Assembly (NCBI GenBank): GCA_038259855.1
Contig: JBBSOJ010000036.1
Coordinates: forward strand, 1 to 17,945
Length of the DNA stretch: 17,945 bases
Direction: 5' to 3'
DNA from: JBPOFM01 sp038259855
GTDB taxonomy: Bacteria; Bacteroidota; Bacteroidia; Flavobacteriales; Flavobacteriaceae
Shown: piece after piece, positions 9,702 to 16,087 of the stretch
How the letters are laid out: each line of letters begins with the position of its first letter
Numbering within the stretch: position 1 is the first letter of the stretch
The notes under the pieces: generated by a model
Database searches by the model: none
Told to the model about the DNA's origin: nothing
What the model saw: only the letters and a program-made list of their open reading frames with translations
Program-made: the position numbers and the translations under genes

Positions 9702-10082
9702 ATGAATATACCAGCTGATTTAAAATACACGAAAGACCACGAATGGGTAAAGATTGACGGTGATATTGCCACCATTGGAATCACGGATTTTGCACAGGGA
9801 GAATTAGGCGACATTGTTTACGTAGAAGTAGAAACAGTTGACGAAACAATGGAGGTTGAGGAAGTTTTTGGAACTGTGGAAGCTGTAAAAACGGTTTCTG
9901 ATCTGTTCTTACCTCTTACAGGTGAGATTATTGAATTCAATTCAGCGCTAGAGGATGAGCCCGAAAAAGTGAATACAGACCCTTATGGAGCTGGTTGGAT
10001 GATCAAAATGAAATGTTCGGACCTTTCCCAAGTTGAGAATTTACTTTCTGCAGAAGATTACAAAGCACTGGTGGGTGCATAA
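9702..10082 (+). CDS. gcvH: Glycine cleavage system H protein
   Basis: The H protein carries the aminomethyl group on a lipoyl arm between the P, T and L proteins of glycine cleavage, which feeds one-carbon units to tetrahydrofolate. The 126-residue length is exactly that of the family. Conserved features are YTKDHEWV (9-16), the core GITDFAQGELGDIVYVE (26-42) and the lipoylation site in GTVEAVKTVSD, with K63 as the modified lysine. The C-terminal part has the usual NTDPYGAGWMIK. The other gcv genes are not adjacent; gcvH often stands apart from them in Bacteroidota. It has its own predicted promoter, and the following membrane protein gene overlaps its last 8 bases, suggesting translational coupling. 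Confidence 0.97.
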   Translation: MNIPADLKYTKDHEWVKIDGDIATIGITDFAQGELGDIVYVEVETVDETMEVEEVFGTVEAVKTVSDLFLPLTGEIIEFNSALEDEPEKVNTDPYGAGWMIKMKCSDLSQVENLLSAEDYKALVGA

Positions 10083-10437
10083 AAAGATTGCACTGGTACT
10101 GGCGCTAGGATACACATTGTCATTAACAATTTTAAGTCTGATGAGTGTGTCTGACGTTCCCAAACTGGGCTCCTCTTTTGACGATAAAATCTATCATTTC
10201 GGAGCTTATGCTCTATTGACCATTTTATGGTATGCTGTTTTTTACAGTACAACTTGGAAGTTTAAAATACTGATTTCGTCGGGAATAGCTTTCATATATG
10301 GCATAATTATTGAAGTATGTCAAGGGGTTTTCACAACGTATAGAACCGAGGATATTGCCGATGTTTTGGCGAACAGTCTCGGGATTGTTGTTGGAGTTGT
10401 CCTAATAGTGATCTCAAGCAAGCTAAAGTTAAAATAA
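10075..10437 (+). CDS. VanZ-like family membrane protein
   Basis: Small integral membrane protein of the VanZ-like family, 120 residues from GTG 10075, with about four membrane helices (near 5-22, 41-57, 64-80 and 100-115). The diagnostic VanZ pattern is present: D37-K38 and H41 in DDKIYHFGAYALL, then E80, Q83, R90, D93, D96, N100 and G103 in the EVCQGVFTTYRTEDIADVLA region. VanZ itself gives low-level teicoplanin resistance in enterococci, but most family members have no known function and I assign none. I prefer GTG 10075 because it puts a short basic segment (MHKK) directly before the first helix and overlaps the gcvH stop by 8 bases. An upstream TTG at 10033 would overlap gcvH by 50 bases. 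It is probably cotranscribed with gcvH. Confidence 0.85.
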   Translation: MHKKIALVLALGYTLSLTILSLMSVSDVPKLGSSFDDKIYHFGAYALLTILWYAVFYSTTWKFKILISSGIAFIYGIIIEVCQGVFTTYRTEDIADVLANSLGIVVGVVLIVISSKLKLK

Positions 10438-10445
10438 TTTATTCA

Positions 10446-10478
10446 TTTGCTTTTTTAACTAATATTTGGTTAATTTAG
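10446..10478 (+). promoter_or_regulatory. Possible promoter for tonB
   Basis: TTTG at 10446-10449, a 21-base spacer, then TAATTTAG at 10471-10478, one mismatch from TAnnTTTG; the tonB ATG is 23 bases further on. This would let tonB be expressed apart from gcvH-vanZ. Confidence 0.4.
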
Positions 10479-10501
10479 CATTCCTTAAAACCAGAAAAGA
10501 T

Positions 10502-11227
10502 ATGGAACCGAAAAAAAATCCGAAGGCTGATGTTAGTAGAAATAGCTCCATCTATTTTGCCGTAGGTCTAGCATTGATGCTGCTGATTACCAATTTAGCG
10601 ATCAATTACAAAACGTACGATAAAGCTGATATTGATCTTGGAATCGTGAGTATGGATGACGAAATGGAAGAAGAAATTCCGATTACAGAACAACTGTTAA
10701 CGCCACCACCACCGCCACCACCGCCACCGGCCATACCAGAGGTTATTGAGGTTGTAGAAGATGATAAGGAGGTTGAGGAAACAATCATAAAATCAACTGA
10801 AACAAGTCAAGAAGAAAAAATTGTTAAGGTTGAACAAGTTGTTGTTAAGGAAGTAGAGGAAGATATTGAAGTTCCTTTCTCTGTGATTGAAAACGTTCCG
10901 GTATTTCCAGGATGTGAAAAAGAGAAAGACAACAACGCTAAAAGGCAATGTATGGCTTCTAAAATTAGTGACTTTGTAAACAAAAAATTCAATACGGAGT
11001 TGGCTAGTGAGTTAGGTCTTTCTGGAAAGCAACGTATCAGTGTTATGTTCAAAATAGATAAGAGTGGTGACGTGGTCAACATTTTAGCAAGAGCTCCGCA
11101 CCCAGGTTTGGAGAAAGAGGCTAAACGTGTCATTGGGATGTTGCCAAAAATGCAACCGGGTAAGCAACGTGGGAAATCGGTAACGGTTCCTTATTCCTTA
11201 CCAATCTTATTTCAAGTACAAGATTAA
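10502..11227 (+). CDS. tonB: Energy transducer TonB
   Basis: Inner-membrane protein that, with ExbB/ExbD, passes proton-motive force to TonB-dependent outer-membrane transporters. The 241-residue product has a short basic cytosolic tail (MEPKKNPKADVSR), one membrane helix (about 16-35), an acidic stretch (MDDEMEEEIP), nine consecutive prolines (68-76) followed by a Val/Glu-rich periplasmic spacer, and a C-terminal TonB domain from about 128 (NVPVFPGCE) to the end (PYSLPILFQVQ). C138 and C150 flank the domain's first helix; the same pair recurs in the next two genes. The start is ATG 10502. An in-frame TTG at 10466 would add 12 residues lying over the likely promoter. exbB/exbD are not in the window. 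The downstream hairpin ends this transcript. It is probably the main housekeeping TonB, since it keeps the full proline-rich design. Confidence 0.95.
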   Translation: MEPKKNPKADVSRNSSIYFAVGLALMLLITNLAINYKTYDKADIDLGIVSMDDEMEEEIPITEQLLTPPPPPPPPPAIPEVIEVVEDDKEVEETIIKSTETSQEEKIVKVEQVVVKEVEEDIEVPFSVIENVPVFPGCEKEKDNNAKRQCMASKISDFVNKKFNTELASELGLSGKQRISVMFKIDKSGDVVNILARAPHPGLEKEAKRVIGMLPKMQPGKQRGKSVTVPYSLPILFQVQD

Positions 11228-11248
11228 ATAAAGCATATTGCATATAAT

Positions 11249-11286
11249 AAAAACCCATCTAACTATTTAGATGGGTTTTTTGTTTT
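11249..11286 (+). terminator. Rho-independent terminator after tonB
   Basis: A perfect 14-bp stem (11249-11262 with 11267-11280, core ACCCATCTAA/TTAGATGGGT) with a 4-base CTAT loop, running into a T-rich tract. It is the strongest hairpin I see in the window. Confidence 0.92.
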
Positions 11287-11305
11287 CGGTACGCTTATTG
11301 AGAAT

Positions 11306-11323
11306 CTGTTATCATATTAACAG
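11306..11323 (+). repeat. Short inverted repeat just before the second tonB
   Basis: CTGTTA (11306-11311) and TAACAG (11318-11323) are perfect inverted arms around TCATAT, ending 5 bases before the ATG at 11329. It could be an operator half-site pair or a weak leader hairpin. No clear -7 box was found for this gene. Confidence 0.35.
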
Positions 11324-11328
11324 TCTAA

Positions 11329-12135
11329 ATGAGTGCTATTATGAAAAATCATGAAATCATTAAAGAAAATGCTGAAAACAAGAATCAACGAAGCGAATAT
11401 CTCAAAAAGAAAGATACTAATCTCAAGAGTAATTCAACGCTCTATTTTCAGATCGGTTTAATTCTCTGTTTATTGGCATCTTATGCGCTTTTCGAAATGA
11501 CGTTCGAAACACAACTATCGAAAGTCACTGCTGAACGTCCTCTTGAAGACGATCCATGGACTATTAATATATTTACTGTTGAGCCTAATACGCCTCAAGT
11601 GAACCCTATCGATAAAAAGGTAGCAATGCTAACAACAAAGCCACCCATTGTCAAACCAGATGATCATATGGTTTCAGAACCTGTGGAAATCATCACCTCA
11701 GAAATGGCATTACCAGAACCCATTACAGGTGTTAAAATTCCAAAATCTAACTTTACGCCGCAGCCTGTAGTGCCTACAACTGTAAATATCATGAATGTAG
11801 AGAAGGCCCCTGTTTTTCCTGGTTGTGAGTCTGCTTCAAACAACGCAGAGCGGTTGGCATGTATGTCCGATAAATTAGCCACGTTGATTCAACGCCAATT
11901 CGATACTGATTTAGCTCACGAATTGGGATTGTCGGGAATACAAAAAATTCAAGTACAGTTTAAGATTGATGATCAGGGCAAAGTAACAGATATTAAAACA
12001 CGATCGCCACACGTACAATTGGATAAGGAAGCACAACGTGTCATAGAAAAAATCCCTATAATGACCCCAGGGATGCAACGCAATACGCCCGTATCTGTTT
12101 TGTATTATTTGCCAATCGCCTTCAGTGTGCAATAA
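11329..12135 (+). CDS. Second, divergent TonB-family energy transducer
   Basis: TonB-like inner-membrane protein of 268 residues. It has a long charged cytosolic tail (1-36, rich in K/E/N), one membrane helix (about 37-55, containing C47), a periplasmic spacer with scattered prolines but no polyproline run, and a C-terminal TonB domain from about 157 (EKAPVFPGCE) to the end (YYLPIAFSVQ). The domain aligns closely with the upstream TonB: shared ELGLSG, the FKID turn, and the cysteine pair C166/C178 with the same 11-residue spacing. The tail and spacer are unrelated in sequence to those of the first TonB, so if it arose by duplication it has diverged strongly outside the domain. ATG 11341 (residue 5) is an alternative start. 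A role in energising a specific partner, perhaps the barrel protein encoded next, is inference from adjacency only. A terminator lies on each side, so it looks like a one-gene transcript. Confidence 0.9.
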   Translation: MSAIMKNHEIIKENAENKNQRSEYLKKKDTNLKSNSTLYFQIGLILCLLASYALFEMTFETQLSKVTAERPLEDDPWTINIFTVEPNTPQVNPIDKKVAMLTTKPPIVKPDDHMVSEPVEIITSEMALPEPITGVKIPKSNFTPQPVVPTTVNIMNVEKAPVFPGCESASNNAERLACMSDKLATLIQRQFDTDLAHELGLSGIQKIQVQFKIDDQGKVTDIKTRSPHVQLDKEAQRVIEKIPIMTPGMQRNTPVSVLYYLPIAFSVQ

Positions 12136-12158
12136 TTGAATTTTATAATACGTTTGTG

Positions 12159-12188
12159 AACCGGTATCTCAATGGATATCGGTTTTTT
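12159..12188 (+). terminator. Rho-independent terminator after the second tonB
   Basis: A 10-bp stem (AACCGGTATC 12159-12168 with GATATCGGTT 12175-12184, one G-U pair), a 6-base loop, then a run of T. Confidence 0.85.
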
Positions 12189-12213
12189 AATGGAACGATT
12201 TTGAAAAAAATAG

Positions 12214-12221
12214 TATCTTTC
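12214..12221 (+). promoter_or_regulatory. Weak -7-like element before the RemB-like gene
   Basis: TATCTTTC is one base from TAnnTTTG and lies 27 bases before the ATG at 12249. No well-spaced -33 element is visible. The preceding terminator makes some local promoter likely. Confidence 0.3.
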
Positions 12222-12248
12222 GCTCATTAAAAAGGTTGCTACCATCTT

Positions 12249-14360
12249 ATGAAGAACGTCTTCTTATTTATTTTTTTTGCTTTTCAATTCAGTTTATTTT
12301 CACAGAATTTCAATTATAATGAAAAACCGCCCGTTTTTCCGGGATGTGAATCCGAGGCGTTTGATAGACTGAAGACGTGTTTTAATAACAACATCAATCA
12401 ATTTATATTTGAAAATTTTAAAGTACCGCAACAGGTTGTTGATGATGCCTATGTGGGCGAATTACAAGTGCTTTTTGAAGTCGATAAAGAAGGCGCTGTA
12501 AACGTTGTGTATGTGGATGCTGTGTACGATTCGTTAAAGATGGAAACAAAACGTATTTTTAAGGAACTCCCAAGCGTATCTCCGGCCACTTATAATGGGA
12601 AACCAACCTATGTTCAATATTCGATAGGTATCAAAATTCCGTTGACAGATCCTGCGAATATTCAAAATGAGTCATCAACCGCAGCACCACCGACTATAAA
12701 ACAAGTTCGGGACTTGAATGAGACTGTGTCACAAGAGTACGACAGCATTAATAAAAATCTGGTGAAGTATGAAGATCTTGAGTACAGCAGTCAGTTGAAC
12801 ATTCCTTTTACCCATCATTTTTACGCCCGTTTCGACGGCAACATGAATGGCTTGGGGACTAACAGTCATACCGCGGCAAAACCTTTTGTATACAGCGACG
12901 TTGCGCCCTATTACGACTTTGAGGCTGCCAACGAGGCGCTGATCAAAGGAAGTGACGGTTGGTGGTCTCGAAAATTGTGGGACGAACATCTTGTTGAGGT
13001 CCAAGGTAAAGACTATTGGTTTACCATTGATCCTGTGTTCGATTTGCAGGTTGGTAAAGATACCGAAGCAGATTTCAACACAACGTATAACAATACACGA
13101 GGTGTTTATATACAGGGAGGTCTCGGCAAGAAGTTTAATTTTTCAACGTCTGTTTTTGAAAGCCAAGGTCGTTTTGCCCAATACTATAATCAATATGCGT
13201 ACAGTTTGCGCACGGAATCAGATCCGGCCATTGTTCCAGGTCGTGGCGTTGCAAAGAACTTCAAGGATCAAGGATTTGATTATCCAGTGGCTGAAGGTTA
13301 TTTGTCTTATGCCCCTGCCAAATTCATTAATATCCAATTTGGTCACGGTAAAAACTTCATTGGTGATGGCTACAGGTCTCTGCTGCAAAGTGATGTGGCC
13401 AGTCCTTATCCCTATATCAAGCTCAATACAACCTTCTGGAAAATAAAATACACCAACACTTGGACCTCATTGAGAGATGTGCGGGCAGAAGTGACCGAAG
13501 ATGGTGCTTTTAAAACAAAATACATCGCCAACCATTATTTGAGCTGGAACGTTTCCAAACGTTTGAATATTGGGTTATTTGAATCCGTTATGTGGGCGAA
13601 TGATAACGATAGAGGCTTTGATTTAAATTACCTGAATCCAATTATTTTCTATAGAGCTATAGAATTTGAAACGGGACAAGATGCGGGAAATGCTATTTTA
13701 GGGGCGTCGGCGAAATATAAATGGAATAATAAAATTAATCTCTATGGGCAGTTTGTCCTCGATGAATTTGCTTTGGCTGATATTACCGGGGGCAATAAAA
13801 GTTGGAGGAACAAATATGGCTATCAATTAGGTGTAAAATATTTTGATGCCTTTGAAGTTGATAATTTGCTTTTGCAATTTGAATATAATCAAGTGCGTCC
13901 TTATACCTATTCGCACAATACCATTGTATTGAATTATGGCCATAATAACCAGCCTATGGCGCACCTATGGGGAGCGAATTTCAGAGAAGCGATTATCATT
14001 GGTCGTTATGACCGCGGGCGCTGGTTCGGGGATGCGAAATTTATTTTTGGTACGCGAGGCTTTGACTTTAACACGGATGACGATTCTTTCAGTTACGGTG
14101 GTGATATTTATAGAAATTATAACGAACGGCCGTTTGATACTGGGGTGAAAATAGGGCAAGGAAATAAAGTAAAAACGTTTAATGCGGAGTTACAAGCAGG
14201 CTATGTTGTCAATCCTGTGAGCCACCTTAAGCTGTTTACAAATATCAGTTACAGAAACTTCGATCCTGACGCCATTACGGCCTCTACAGTCAAAAGTAAT
14301 ACGGTTTGGTTTACGGTTGGTTTAAGAACAGATCTGTTTAATTGGTATATCGATAACTAA
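12249..14360 (+). CDS. remB: RemB-like outer-membrane protein: TonB C-terminal-like domain fused to a beta-barrel
   Basis: A 703-residue secreted protein. A signal peptide (hydrophobic core 4-17, likely cleavage after S18) leads into a domain at about 25-133 that matches the C-terminal domain of the two upstream TonB proteins (KPPVFPGCE, then C44, the FEVDKEG turn, and a final YSIGIKIPL strand). There is no membrane anchor helix. A linker (134-175) is followed by about 525 residues of alternating, Tyr/Phe/Trp-rich strands, as in Wzi-like capsule-assembly barrels (GHGKNFIGDGYRS, SVMWANDNDRGFDLNYLNP). This layout and the sprA-gcvH-vanZ-tonB neighbourhood fit RemB of Flavobacterium johnsoniae, reported, as I recall, to affect gliding and phage sensitivity; the name rests on memory and context, not on an alignment. 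The barrel should sit in the outer membrane with the TonB-like domain in the periplasm. What that domain binds is unknown; peptidoglycan or another periplasmic protein are options. No T9SS C-terminal signal is seen. Confidence 0.75.
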   Translation: MKNVFLFIFFAFQFSLFSQNFNYNEKPPVFPGCESEAFDRLKTCFNNNINQFIFENFKVPQQVVDDAYVGELQVLFEVDKEGAVNVVYVDAVYDSLKMETKRIFKELPSVSPATYNGKPTYVQYSIGIKIPLTDPANIQNESSTAAPPTIKQVRDLNETVSQEYDSINKNLVKYEDLEYSSQLNIPFTHHFYARFDGNMNGLGTNSHTAAKPFVYSDVAPYYDFEAANEALIKGSDGWWSRKLWDEHLVEVQGKDYWFTIDPVFDLQVGKDTEADFNTTYNNTRGVYIQGGLGKKFNFSTSVFESQGRFAQYYNQYAYSLRTESDPAIVPGRGVAKNFKDQGFDYPVAEGYLSYAPAKFINIQFGHGKNFIGDGYRSLLQSDVASPYPYIKLNTTFWKIKYTNTWTSLRDVRAEVTEDGAFKTKYIANHYLSWNVSKRLNIGLFESVMWANDNDRGFDLNYLNPIIFYRAIEFETGQDAGNAILGASAKYKWNNKINLYGQFVLDEFALADITGGNKSWRNKYGYQLGVKYFDAFEVDNLLLQFEYNQVRPYTYSHNTIVLNYGHNNQPMAHLWGANFREAIIIGRYDRGRWFGDAKFIFGTRGFDFNTDDDSFSYGGDIYRNYNERPFDTGVKIGQGNKVKTFNAELQAGYVVNPVSHLKLFTNISYRNFDPDAITASTVKSNTVWFTVGLRTDLFNWYIDN

Positions 14361-14492
14361 TAGCGGCTGTTAAGAAGCAAATGAATCATTCTAAATGAAT
14401 CCTAAAGCCATGCTTTTTTAGTAGATTATCGTTCGGAGTATTTTCAAACGAACTATATTGATCTCATTATAAACAATTATTCCTTAATTGCA
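14361..14492. other. Non-coding spacer before the cyoE promoter
   Basis: This is part of the longest gene-free stretch in the window (188 bases up to the cyoE start). It holds a 9-base direct repeat, AAATGAATC, at 14379-14387 and 14393-14401. I see no convincing terminator hairpin and no small gene. Confidence 0.5.
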
Positions 14493-14523
14493 TTGTCCAA
14501 AACCAATTTTCAAAGTATCTTTG
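14493..14523 (+). promoter_or_regulatory. Predicted promoter for the cyoE-oxidase genes
   Basis: TTG at 14493-14495, a 20-base spacer and TATCTTTG at 14516-14523 (full TAnnTTTG match), 25 bases before the GTG start of cyoE. Confidence 0.65.
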
Positions 14524-14548
14524 CAGTCGCAATGAAAAGCGTCAAATC

Positions 14549-15451
14549 GTGTCTACGTTGAGTACTACAGAATCATCTATTAAATCAGTGTCGATGGTTT
14601 CCGATTTCAAGGAAATTACAAAAATGAGACTTTCTTTAAGTGTCGTTTTTTCTTCGGTTGCTGGCTATCTTTTAGGCGCCGAGACGGTGGATGTAATGAC
14701 GCTTGTGCTTCTATGTTTTGGTGGTTACTTTATGGTCGGAGCCTCCAACGCCTACAATCAAATTATAGAGCGTGATTTGGACATCCTTATGGATCGCACC
14801 AAGAATAGACCAGTACCAGCAGGTAGAATGTCTGTGAATACAGCCTTTGCTATTGCAGTGGTCTTTACCATTTTGGGTATTGCCGCATTGTATGTGATCA
14901 ATCCTCGTACTGCCATGTATGGCGCGATATCAATTTTTCTTTATACGTGCATTTACACACCTTTAAAAACTAAAACGCCTTTAGCGGTTTTTGCTGGCGC
15001 CATACCGGGAGCCATTCCGTTTATGTTGGGTTGGGTGGCGGCTCGGAATGATTTCGGTATCGAATCAGGAACATTGTTTGCGATTCAGTTTTTTTGGCAA
15101 TTTCCACATTTTTGGGCCATTGGATGGTTTCTATTTGAAGATTATCAAAAAGGTGGATTTTTTATGCTTCCCACGGGTAAACGTGACAAGGCCACAGCGG
15201 TGCAGATTATTCTGTATACAATTTGGACAATTTTGGTGTCCATCATTCCGGTGTTGGGCTTTACAGGAGACCTTAAATTGTCAGTTGTTGCTGCCATCAT
15301 CGTGTTTGCTTTAGGTTTGGTAATGCTGTATTATGCGATACAGTTATTTAAATCCAGAACATCACTGGCCGCAAGACATTTGATGCTGGCAAGCGTCATA
15401 TATATAACGCTATTGCAGATTGTTTATGTTGCAGATAAATTTATAAGATAA
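14549..15451 (+). CDS. cyoE: Heme O synthase (protoheme IX farnesyltransferase, CyoE/CtaB)
   Basis: Membrane prenyltransferase of the UbiA superfamily that adds farnesyl to heme B, giving heme O, the precursor of heme A for the terminal oxidase. The 300-residue product has the usual length and multiple membrane helices. The first allylic-diphosphate site is ASNAYNQIIERDLDILMDRT (N70, D76, D78, D82) followed by NRPVPAGRM; further family marks are YTPLKTKTP (136-144) and FWQFPHFWAIGW (182-193) with D198. The start is GTG 14549. The upstream ATG at 14532 is in another frame and stops after nine codons, and a later in-frame ATG (14594) would remove residues before the DFKEITKMR segment. The stop overlaps the ATG of the next oxidase gene by one base (TAATG), indicating translational coupling. 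A strong -7 box lies just upstream. Confidence 0.95.
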   Translation: MSTLSTTESSIKSVSMVSDFKEITKMRLSLSVVFSSVAGYLLGAETVDVMTLVLLCFGGYFMVGASNAYNQIIERDLDILMDRTKNRPVPAGRMSVNTAFAIAVVFTILGIAALYVINPRTAMYGAISIFLYTCIYTPLKTKTPLAVFAGAIPGAIPFMLGWVAARNDFGIESGTLFAIQFFWQFPHFWAIGWFLFEDYQKGGFFMLPTGKRDKATAVQIILYTIWTILVSIIPVLGFTGDLKLSVVAAIIVFALGLVMLYYAIQLFKSRTSLAARHLMLASVIYITLLQIVYVADKFIR

Positions 15452-16032
15452 TGGATTTAACAGAAGGAAGTTTTCAGGAAAAAAAGGACAGAGCTAAAAA
15501 AATGATGCTTTGGTTTGGTATCATCTCATTGATTATGTCTTTTATGGGATGGACTAGCGCCTTCATCGTAAGTAGCAGTCGTGAAGATTGGTTGAAGGAA
15601 TTTGTGTTACCCGATGCTTTTATCATCAGCACGGTCTTTATCGTGTTGAGTAGTTTGACATTTATTATGGCAAAGAGAGCGCTCAAATCCAATAATCAAT
15701 CGATGACCACGGTGTGGCTTTTGTCAACATTAGTATTGGGATTGCTCTTTATTTATAATCAATTTATAGGGTTTCAGCAGATCATCGAGTTGGGTTATAA
15801 TTTTACCGGTCCAACCAGCAACATTACCATGTCCTACATCTATTTGATCGCTATGGTGCATATTTTGCACGTTGTGGTAGGGCTGTTTTGTCTTTTGGTT
15901 GTAATTTATAATCATTTTAAACAAAAGTATAATCCGACCAATATGCTTGGTTTTGAACTAGCAGCCACTTTCTGGCATTTTGTGGATGTCTTGTGGATGT
16001 ATCTCTTTTTGTTTTTATATTTCGTGAGATAA
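15451..16032 (+). CDS. Cytochrome c oxidase subunit III (short form)
   Basis: Integral membrane subunit of the heme-copper terminal oxidase; subunit III stabilises the catalytic subunit and supports proton uptake. The 193-residue product has five predicted helices (about 18-41, 52-74, 87-108, 126-153 and 168-192), the compact form common in bacteria. Family marks are W34 in MGWTSAFIV, H137 and H140 in MVHILHVVVG, and the C-terminal E169 and AATFWHFVDVLWMYLF. Its ATG overlaps the cyoE stop by one base, so the two are made together. The longer subunit III gene follows after 55 bases, with a likely internal promoter. Subunits I and II are not in the window. In many flavobacteria such paired subunit III genes belong to the caa3/alternative complex III respiratory module; that link is from general knowledge. 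Confidence 0.93.
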   Translation: MDLTEGSFQEKKDRAKKMMLWFGIISLIMSFMGWTSAFIVSSSREDWLKEFVLPDAFIISTVFIVLSSLTFIMAKRALKSNNQSMTTVWLLSTLVLGLLFIYNQFIGFQQIIELGYNFTGPTSNITMSYIYLIAMVHILHVVVGLFCLLVVIYNHFKQKYNPTNMLGFELAATFWHFVDVLWMYLFLFLYFVR

Positions 16033-16042
16033 ATAAAATGAT

Positions 16043-16050
16043 TATTTTTG
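16043..16050 (+). promoter_or_regulatory. Predicted -7 box before the long subunit III gene
   Basis: TATTTTTG matches TAnnTTTG and lies 37 bases before the ATG at 16088. The -33 region falls in the end of the previous gene and shows only a weak TTC. It may be an internal promoter within the oxidase operon. Confidence 0.45.
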
Positions 16051-16087
16051 TGCAACTTTAATGCTTTTTTAACATTAATCGCTAAAT

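Noticed and set aside
10606..10788. Antisense open frame with a polyglycine run
   Set aside because: It is the complement of the TonB polyproline codons (CCA/CCG repeats) and has no independent coding evidence.
12952..13446. 164-codon open frame on the + strand in another frame within the RemB-like gene
   Set aside because: It is fully nested in a convincing barrel-protein frame, and its own translation shows no domain or composition expected of a real protein.
14379..14401. Direct repeat AAATGAATC, two copies
   Set aside because: Only two 9-base AT-rich copies; no mobile element ends, no array and no palindrome of terminator quality. Likely chance.
14532..14561. ATG just before cyoE as its possible start
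   Set aside because: It is out of frame with cyoE and meets a stop after nine codons. It could be a tiny leader peptide, but nothing supports that.
14991..15314. 107-codon + strand open frame within cyoE
   Set aside because: It is a frame shadow of conserved CyoE membrane helices; the CyoE frame carries all the family motifs.
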